DNA from: Candidatus Omnitrophota bacterium | GTDB taxonomy: Bacteria; Omnitrophota; Gorgyraeia; Gygaellales; Profunditerraquicolaceae | DNA length: 18,455 bases | Assembly (NCBI GenBank): GCA_026387485.1 | Contig: JAPLLQ010000100.1 | Span: 1 to 18,455, forward strand | Direction: 5' to 3' | Shown here: positions 14,200 to 18,455 of the stretch, piece after piece | Layout: every line of letters starts with the position of its first letter | How positions within the stretch are numbered: position 1 is the stretch's first letter | The notes under the pieces: generated by a model | Databases searched by the model: none | What the model saw: the letters and a program-made list of their open reading frames with translations, nothing else | What the model was told of the DNA's origin: nothing | Translations under genes and position numbers: made by a program

Positions 14200-14922
14200 C
14201 TACATCCTAAACTTTTCGCCTAAATATACCTGGCGTGCCTGCGGATCGTTAATAAGCTCCTCAGCTGTGCCAGAAATAAGAATCTTTCCTTCGGCAATCA
14301 AATAAGCCCTGTCAGTTATGGAGAGGGTCTCTCTTACATTATGGTCAGTAAGCAGAATCCCCAATCCCTTCTCCTTTAATTCCTTAATAATCTCCTGAGC
14401 CTCATTAACCACAATCGGGTCAATACCGGAGAACGGCTCATCCAGAAGAATAAAAGAAGGATTAGTAACTAAGGCCCGGGTAATCTCTAGCCGCCTTCTC
14501 TCTCCTCCGGATAAAGTATAGGCTTTATTCTTGGCTAGGTGGGCAATATTTAATTCATTAAGCAGGCTCTCTAGCCTACGCTCCCTTTCAGGCCTGCCTA
14601 TAGGAAGAGTCTCCAGAATTGCCGTAATATTCTCTTCTACGGAAAGTTTTCTGAATATTGAGGCCTCTTGAGAAAGATACCCTATGCCAAAGCGCGAGCG
14701 TTCGTGTATAGGAAGATTGGTGATATCGTAATTATCAAAAACAATCGTCCCGCGGTTAGGAGGAATAATCCCCACTACCATATAAAATGTCGTGGTCTTT
14801 CCTGCGCCATTGGGCCCAAGTAGCCCGACGATCTCTTGGCGTTTAACCGTAAGGTCTACGCCTTTAACAACCTCTCTTCCGGCATAGGACTTGCTTAAAC
14901 CCTTAATTTCCAAAAGATGCAT
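14200..14922 (-). CDS. lptB: Lipopolysaccharide export ABC transporter ATPase
   Basis: The 240-residue ATPase powers LPS extraction from the inner membrane with LptF and LptG, which are not in this window. Motifs are Walker A GPNGAGKTT (36-44), Q-loop GYLSQEASIF, signature LSGGERRRLEI, Walker B FILLDEPFSGIDP and the switch His in LLTDHNVRET. FSGIDPIVV and RKLSVEENI are typical of LptB rather than other ABC ATPases. The ATG at 14922 lies inside the end of the LptC-LptA-like gene (20-nt overlap) with GGAGG upstream, so the two are probably translationally coupled. The next gene, tig, starts 10 nt after the stop. Confidence 0.95.
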   Translation of the reverse strand: MHLLEIKGLSKSYAGREVVKGVDLTVKRQEIVGLLGPNGAGKTTTFYMVVGIIPPNRGTIVFDNYDITNLPIHERSRFGIGYLSQEASIFRKLSVEENITAILETLPIGRPERERRLESLLNELNIAHLAKNKAYTLSGGERRRLEITRALVTNPSFILLDEPFSGIDPIVVNEAQEIIKELKEKGLGILLTDHNVRETLSITDRAYLIAEGKILISGTAEELINDPQARQVYLGEKFRM

Positions 14923-15814
14923 TATTAAAATCCTCCGCTGAATAGAGAACTAACTTTGGCCTGCCATTTAAAATTATCTTATTCTCCAGGGCATTATAAA
15001 CTGCCTCTTGGCTGTATGATATATTCTCTCCGCGGACAATCTTTACATTCCCGCTGGCAAGTATCTTATTGATTTTACTACCCATCATACTACCCGTTTT
15101 TCCTGAATCCGTATTAACTTTAGCCGAAGTAAAATAAATATCCATCTTATCGCTATAAATTACCGAATCAAGCCTGATTACCTGAACATTCTGATTAAAA
15201 GTAGCGATATTCCTTTCATAATCTACATCCAGCGCTCCGTCGCAGGTAACAGTTACTTTTTCAGTTGTGGCTATCCCTTTTGCATCCTTATCAGGCTTAA
15301 CCGGATTAATATCCAGCTTAACTTTTTTATTCAAAGCTACTTTTTTTAAGCTTGGTTCACCGCGCGCGCCGACAGCGACAATAACCATATTGTCTCTTTC
15401 TATTTTAACCTTATCTTTTGTCGTAACCACCTGGCTTTTTCTATCCCAATCCAGGGAATCGGTAGTTAACCTGGCGCCTTTAGATGTAGTAATTACTACA
15501 TCTTTTTCCAAATGCACCTTGCCACTAGCCTTATCAAAATCGCCCTGCTGGGCAGTAAGCTTAACATCCTCTTCTTCTGAGTACATATTTCCGACTATAT
15601 CTTTTAGTTTAACCACTTCGCCAAAAATATCTGCGGACTTACCAGAAATATCCCAAGTCTTCTTGCCTTTTTCAGCGTAACCAGCCAGAGAAAAATCATT
15701 AATCTGCTGCTCTGACGGCTGAGTATTATCTTGGGTTTTATCTTCGGCGGCAAATAATAAAGCGCTTAAACATAAAATAAATATAAAAAGTATTAATAAC
15801 TTCTTAAGACTCAT
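14903..15814 (-). CDS. LptC-LptA-like fusion protein of LPS transport
   Basis: The 303-residue protein starts with a hydrophobic N-terminal segment (residues 6-22, ending FAAED) that is either a signal peptide or an anchor. Residues about 40-170 resemble LptC (the GKSADIFGEVVKLKDIVGNMYSEE beta-jellyroll pattern), and residues about 185-290 carry an LptA/OstA-like repeat (VTVTCDGALDVDYERNIATF, SDKMDIYF, ILASGNVKIVRG). In model bacteria these are separate proteins: LptC anchored at the inner membrane and LptA forming the periplasmic bridge. Here one chain seems to carry both. It lies between kdsC (11-nt overlap) and lptB (20-nt overlap), the usual place of lptC-lptA. The alternative is a single long LptA-like protein with two OstA domains. 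Confidence 0.8.
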   Translation of the reverse strand: MSLKKLLILFIFILCLSALLFAAEDKTQDNTQPSEQQINDFSLAGYAEKGKKTWDISGKSADIFGEVVKLKDIVGNMYSEEEDVKLTAQQGDFDKASGKVHLEKDVVITTSKGARLTTDSLDWDRKSQVVTTKDKVKIERDNMVIVAVGARGEPSLKKVALNKKVKLDINPVKPDKDAKGIATTEKVTVTCDGALDVDYERNIATFNQNVQVIRLDSVIYSDKMDIYFTSAKVNTDSGKTGSMMGSKINKILASGNVKIVRGENISYSQEAVYNALENKIILNGRPKLVLYSAEDFNNASFGN

Positions 15815-16346
15815 AAAAATTAATAATTTCCTTCCACCTATCCTGGGCTTTTAAAATTAGTTCGGCAACCTCACGCACTGCCCCCCGGCCGCCATACCTT
15901 ATGGTAATATAAAAAGCAGCTTGTTTAATCTCCGGACAGGCGTTAAATACCGCTACCGGGAAACCTACCCGCTTCATTAACCCTAAATCTACTAAATCAT
16001 CTCCGACAAAACAGACCTCACTAGAGTCAACATTATATTTTTTTAAGATCTTATCCAAGACCGCGCTTTTGGGAGAGATATCCGCAAAGACCTCGGCAAC
16101 CCGCATATCACGAGCTCGGGGTTTAATCGTAGCTGAACCTTTAGCAGTAATAAGTACGGTCTTAATCCCGGCCTTATTTAAAACATAAACCCCTAAACCA
16201 TCATGCACATCAAAGAATTTAGAATCTCGCTCTTTAGAGTCATAGATTATCCGGCCGTCAGTTAATACGCCATCAACATCCAGAAGTAAAAGTTTTATTT
16301 TTTTCGCCCTGCTCTTTAATTCCTCTTTAACCTCAAGGTTTAACAT
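15804..16346 (-). CDS. kdsC: 3-deoxy-D-manno-octulosonate 8-phosphate phosphatase
   Basis: The 180-residue HAD-family enzyme removes phosphate from KDO-8-P to give KDO. The nucleophile and acid/base are Asp23 and Asp25 in DVDGVLTDG. Other motifs are LITAKGS (66-71, motif II Thr), a Lys in SPKSA, and VGDDLVD (114-120, Mg-binding). The C-terminal RYGGRGAVREV tail is typical of KdsC. No signal peptide is present. It starts 3 nt after kdsD and overlaps the following gene by 11 nt. Confidence 0.94.
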   Translation of the reverse strand: MLNLEVKEELKSRAKKIKLLLLDVDGVLTDGRIIYDSKERDSKFFDVHDGLGVYVLNKAGIKTVLITAKGSATIKPRARDMRVAEVFADISPKSAVLDKILKKYNVDSSEVCFVGDDLVDLGLMKRVGFPVAVFNACPEIKQAAFYITIRYGGRGAVREVAELILKAQDRWKEIINFYES

Positions 16347-16349
16347 CTT

Positions 16350-17318
16350 TTAGGCTAATCCTGCTTTAAGAAGATCCTGAATATCTAACAAACCCACTGG
16401 CTGACGTTTCTTATTCACAACCGGGACTTCATCGATTTTTCTCACCTCTAATATACGCATCGCTTCCACTGCCAGCATATCCGGATAAACTACTGTTGGA
16501 TTTCTAGTCATCACTTCCTTGATTTTACGCTTAGGAAGCTTCTCATCTATACCCAAATGCCGGCGTAAGTCTCCGTCAGTAAATATACCTTTTAATCTTC
16601 CGTTTTTATCCACTACAGTAGCTGAACCTGCCCGGGCCTGAGTAATCTTTAAGAGGACTCGGGAAACCTTTTCCTCCTCTTTCACAATCGGGTTCTCCCT
16701 GCCTTTACGCATAATATCATCTACTCTTAAAAGCAGGCGCTTGCCTAATGAGCCTCCAGGATGAAAGAACGCGAAATCTTTTTCTTTAAAACCTTTTAAT
16801 TCAAGAAGACAGACTGCCAAAGCGTCAGACATGGCTAGGGTAGCTGTGGTTGAAGCTGTGGGAGCCAAACCCAAAGGGCAGGCTTCCTTCTTTACCGAAA
16901 CATCCAAAACACAATCACTATATTTAGCCAGGATAGATTCCGGATTACCGGTTAAAGAAATTATTTTTGAGCCGATTTTTTTTAACAAAGGTAAGAGTTG
17001 TTTCATCTCTCGCGTAGAACCGCTGTTAGAAAGTATGATGACTATATCATCCAAGGTTACTTTACCTAAATCTCCGTGGATAGCCTCAGCAGTATGTAAA
17101 AATAAACTGGGGGTCCCGGTAGAGGCAAGGGTAGCAGAAAATTTCTGGGCGATAATCCCGGTCTTACCCATTCCGCTGACAATAGCGCGGCCCTTGGTCT
17201 TTAAAATTAGACTTACTGCCCGTTCGAAATTTTTATCTATGCGCGGTTTTAAACCTTTAATTGCCAAGGATTCAATATCTAAAACTTCCCTCGCCCGCTT
17301 TAAAATATTTATTTTCAT
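16350..17318 (-). CDS. kdsD: D-arabinose 5-phosphate isomerase
   Basis: The 322-residue cytoplasmic enzyme interconverts ribulose 5-phosphate and arabinose 5-phosphate, feeding KdsA. An SIS domain spans about 35-170 (GMGKTGIIAQKFSATLASTGT, HGDLGKV, ILSNSGSTREM, CPLGLAPTASTTATLAMSDAL), followed by HPGGSLGKRLL (186-196) and two CBS domains (about 203-257 and 269-320). This is the full KdsD/KpsF architecture. The ATG overlaps the kdsA stop as ATGA, with GAGGAAG upstream. Its place between kdsA and kdsC fixes the role as LPS/KDO rather than capsule, although KpsF-type capsule function cannot be excluded. Confidence 0.94.
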   Translation of the reverse strand: MKINILKRAREVLDIESLAIKGLKPRIDKNFERAVSLILKTKGRAIVSGMGKTGIIAQKFSATLASTGTPSLFLHTAEAIHGDLGKVTLDDIVIILSNSGSTREMKQLLPLLKKIGSKIISLTGNPESILAKYSDCVLDVSVKKEACPLGLAPTASTTATLAMSDALAVCLLELKGFKEKDFAFFHPGGSLGKRLLLRVDDIMRKGRENPIVKEEEKVSRVLLKITQARAGSATVVDKNGRLKGIFTDGDLRRHLGIDEKLPKRKIKEVMTRNPTVVYPDMLAVEAMRILEVRKIDEVPVVNKKRQPVGLLDIQDLLKAGLA

Positions 17319-18127
17319 AATACTTCCTCTATCTTCTTAACCTGCTTAAGCAGTTTCTCCAAATCCTTTAAGTTAATCATATTCGCTCCGTCACAAAGCG
17401 CTTTATCCGGGTCAGGATGCACCTCTAAAAAAAGGCCATCACAGCCAAAAGCCACTGCTGCCCGCGCAAGGCCTGCGACAAACTGGCGCTGGCCTCCGGA
17501 AGAAGTGCCTTTACCTCCGGGAATTTGGATGCTATGGGTAGCATCATAGATTACCGGATAACCGAATTCACGCATAATCTCCAAACTCCTAAAGTCAGAG
17601 ACCAGATTATTATAACCAAAAGATACGCCCCGTTCAGTAATAATGATTTTTTTATTTCCGCAAGACTCGATTTTCCTAATGATCGGTAAAATATCCCAGG
17701 GCGCTAAGAATTGCCCCTTTTTTATATTGACTACTTTTCCGGTCTTCGCCGCTGCTACCACGATATCAGTCTGGCGGGATAAAAACGCGGGTATCTGGAT
17801 AATATCCAAAACTTTGGCTGCCTCAGGAATATCTTTCACGCAGTGCACATCGCTTAATACCGGGATCTTTAGCTTATCCTTAATTTTACTTAAAACTTCT
17901 AATCCCTTTTTTATACCCGGCCCACGGTAGGAATCTATGGAGAGCCGGTTAGCTTTATCGAAACTAGATTTAAAAATATACGGAATACCTAATTTTAGCG
18001 TTATATCCTTTATGCGTTTGGCAGTCTCAAGGCAAAGTGTTTCGGATTCAATCACGCATGGCCCGGCAATTAAAACTAATTTACCCTCCTCTGCGATAGT
18101 GACATTTTTCAAGATTACTCTCTGCAT
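17315..18127 (-). CDS. kdsA: 3-deoxy-8-phosphooctulonate synthase (KDO-8-P synthase), metal-dependent class
   Basis: The 270-residue TIM-barrel enzyme condenses phosphoenolpyruvate with arabinose 5-phosphate. Motifs are IAGPCVIESE (20-29), FKSSFDKANR, QIPAFLSRQTD, NIKKGQFLAPWD, TERGVSFGYNNLV, YDATHSIQIPGG and FLEVHPDP. Cys24 in GPC takes the place of the Asn found in the E. coli enzyme, marking the metal-dependent (class II) type like that of Aquifex; the other ligands, His in DATHS, Glu in FLEVH and Asp in LCDGA, are present. The first ATG overlaps the kdsB stop as TAATG. It is part of the kdsB-kdsA-kdsD-kdsC operon. Confidence 0.95.
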   Translation of the reverse strand: MQRVILKNVTIAEEGKLVLIAGPCVIESETLCLETAKRIKDITLKLGIPYIFKSSFDKANRLSIDSYRGPGIKKGLEVLSKIKDKLKIPVLSDVHCVKDIPEAAKVLDIIQIPAFLSRQTDIVVAAAKTGKVVNIKKGQFLAPWDILPIIRKIESCGNKKIIITERGVSFGYNNLVSDFRSLEIMREFGYPVIYDATHSIQIPGGKGTSSGGQRQFVAGLARAAVAFGCDGLFLEVHPDPDKALCDGANMINLKDLEKLLKQVKKIEEVL

Positions 18128-18455
18128 TATATCTTCCCTTCCCTTAGATAATCTTTAACCTTTTCTAGGTCTTCGGCGGTATCCACTCCCACAGTATCAA
18201 ATTTTGTCTCAATAGCCTTAATCCGAAAACCCTCCTCCAAAACCCTTAACTGCTCCAGGCATTCGGTTTTCTCCAATTCTGAAACCTGAAGATTCTTATA
18301 AGTAAATAAGAAATCCTTAGTGTAACCATACAGGCCGATATGCTTATAATAAACCGGGTGCTTAACTTCAGAGTTAGAAGCCAGATGAGGAATAACTGAA
18401 CGAGAAAAATAAAGAGCAAAATTATTTTTATCTATAACTACCTTACCTACATTCG
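18127..18455 (-). CDS. kdsB: 3-deoxy-manno-octulosonate cytidylyltransferase, C-terminal fragment
   Basis: Reading the minus strand from the right edge gives 108 codons ending in a TAA that overlaps the kdsA ATG. Visible stretches are NVGKVVIDKNN, ALYFSRSVIPHL, YYKHIGLYGYTKDFL, LEKTECLEQLRVLEEGFRI and VGVDTAEDLEKV. These match the C-terminal half of KdsB, which activates KDO with CTP to CMP-KDO for transfer to lipid A. The start and nucleotide-binding N-terminus lie outside the window. Confidence 0.93.
   Translation of the reverse strand, partial: NVGKVVIDKNNFALYFSRSVIPHLASNSEVKHPVYYKHIGLYGYTKDFLFTYKNLQVSELEKTECLEQLRVLEEGFRIKAIETKFDTVGVDTAEDLEKVKDYLREGKI

Noticed and set aside
15267..15680. 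A 137-codon plus-strand open frame
   Set aside because: It lies wholly antisense to the LptC-LptA-like gene, shows no recognisable domain and has low-complexity composition expected of a shadow frame.
16831..17340. A 169-codon plus-strand open frame
   Set aside because: It is antisense to kdsD, whose SIS-domain motifs are clear; the plus-strand product has no family features.

Overview
All recognisable genes in this window lie on the minus strand, so transcription runs from the right end to the left. The gene set points to a Gram-negative-type (diderm) bacterium that makes lipopolysaccharide: it has KDO synthesis, an Lpt export ATPase and bridge protein, undecaprenyl-PP synthase, CDP-diacylglycerol synthase and an OmpA-type lipoprotein. 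The gene mix (KDO/Lpt block, GH57 glucan enzyme beside a DUF4912 protein, serA next to a class V aminotransferase, uppS-cdsA-dxr) and several unusual proteins suggest an uncultivated lineage such as Omnitrophota (OP3) or a relative. That placement is inference and was not tested. No rRNA, tRNA, CRISPR array, IS element or phage gene was seen.

Layout in transcription order. (1) 18455-14200: kdsB (cut by the window edge), kdsA, kdsD, kdsC, an LptC-LptA-like fusion and lptB. The genes are tightly packed with TAATG, ATGA, 11-nt and 20-nt overlaps. This block makes CMP-KDO from pentose phosphate and supplies part of the LPS export machine. (2) 14189-12640: a short trigger factor that appears to lack the PPIase domain, then clpP without an adjacent clpX. 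Two hairpins sit directly against the clpP Shine-Dalgarno sequence. (3) 12606-5486: a class V aminotransferase and serA (probable serine synthesis pair), a secreted 578-residue protein joining a degenerate 5'-nucleotidase-like domain to thioredoxin-like domains, a homocitrate-synthase-like enzyme, and purA. (4) 5493-4310: a compact unit with a near-consensus sigma70-type promoter, an OmpA/MotB-like lipoprotein, a small coiled-coil membrane protein and a rho-independent terminator. (5) 4287-1738: a DUF4912 protein with a very basic N-terminus and a GH57 1,4-alpha-glucan branching-type enzyme. (6) 1618-1: uppS, cdsA and the first 38 codons of dxr, the isoprenoid, lipid-carrier and phospholipid block.

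Most of the window is housekeeping and envelope biosynthesis. I do not see a defence system or mobile island. The items most worth following up are the redox-domain fusion at 8078-9814, the LptC-LptA fusion, the PPIase-less trigger factor, the homocitrate/Re-citrate synthase question, and three short structured intergenic elements: a heptamer array at 1624-1744, a GC palindrome at 6787-6800 and a hairpin at 11439-11469. Several ORFs have upstream in-frame ATGs that ribosome-binding sites argue against, notably the DUF4912 gene and clpP.
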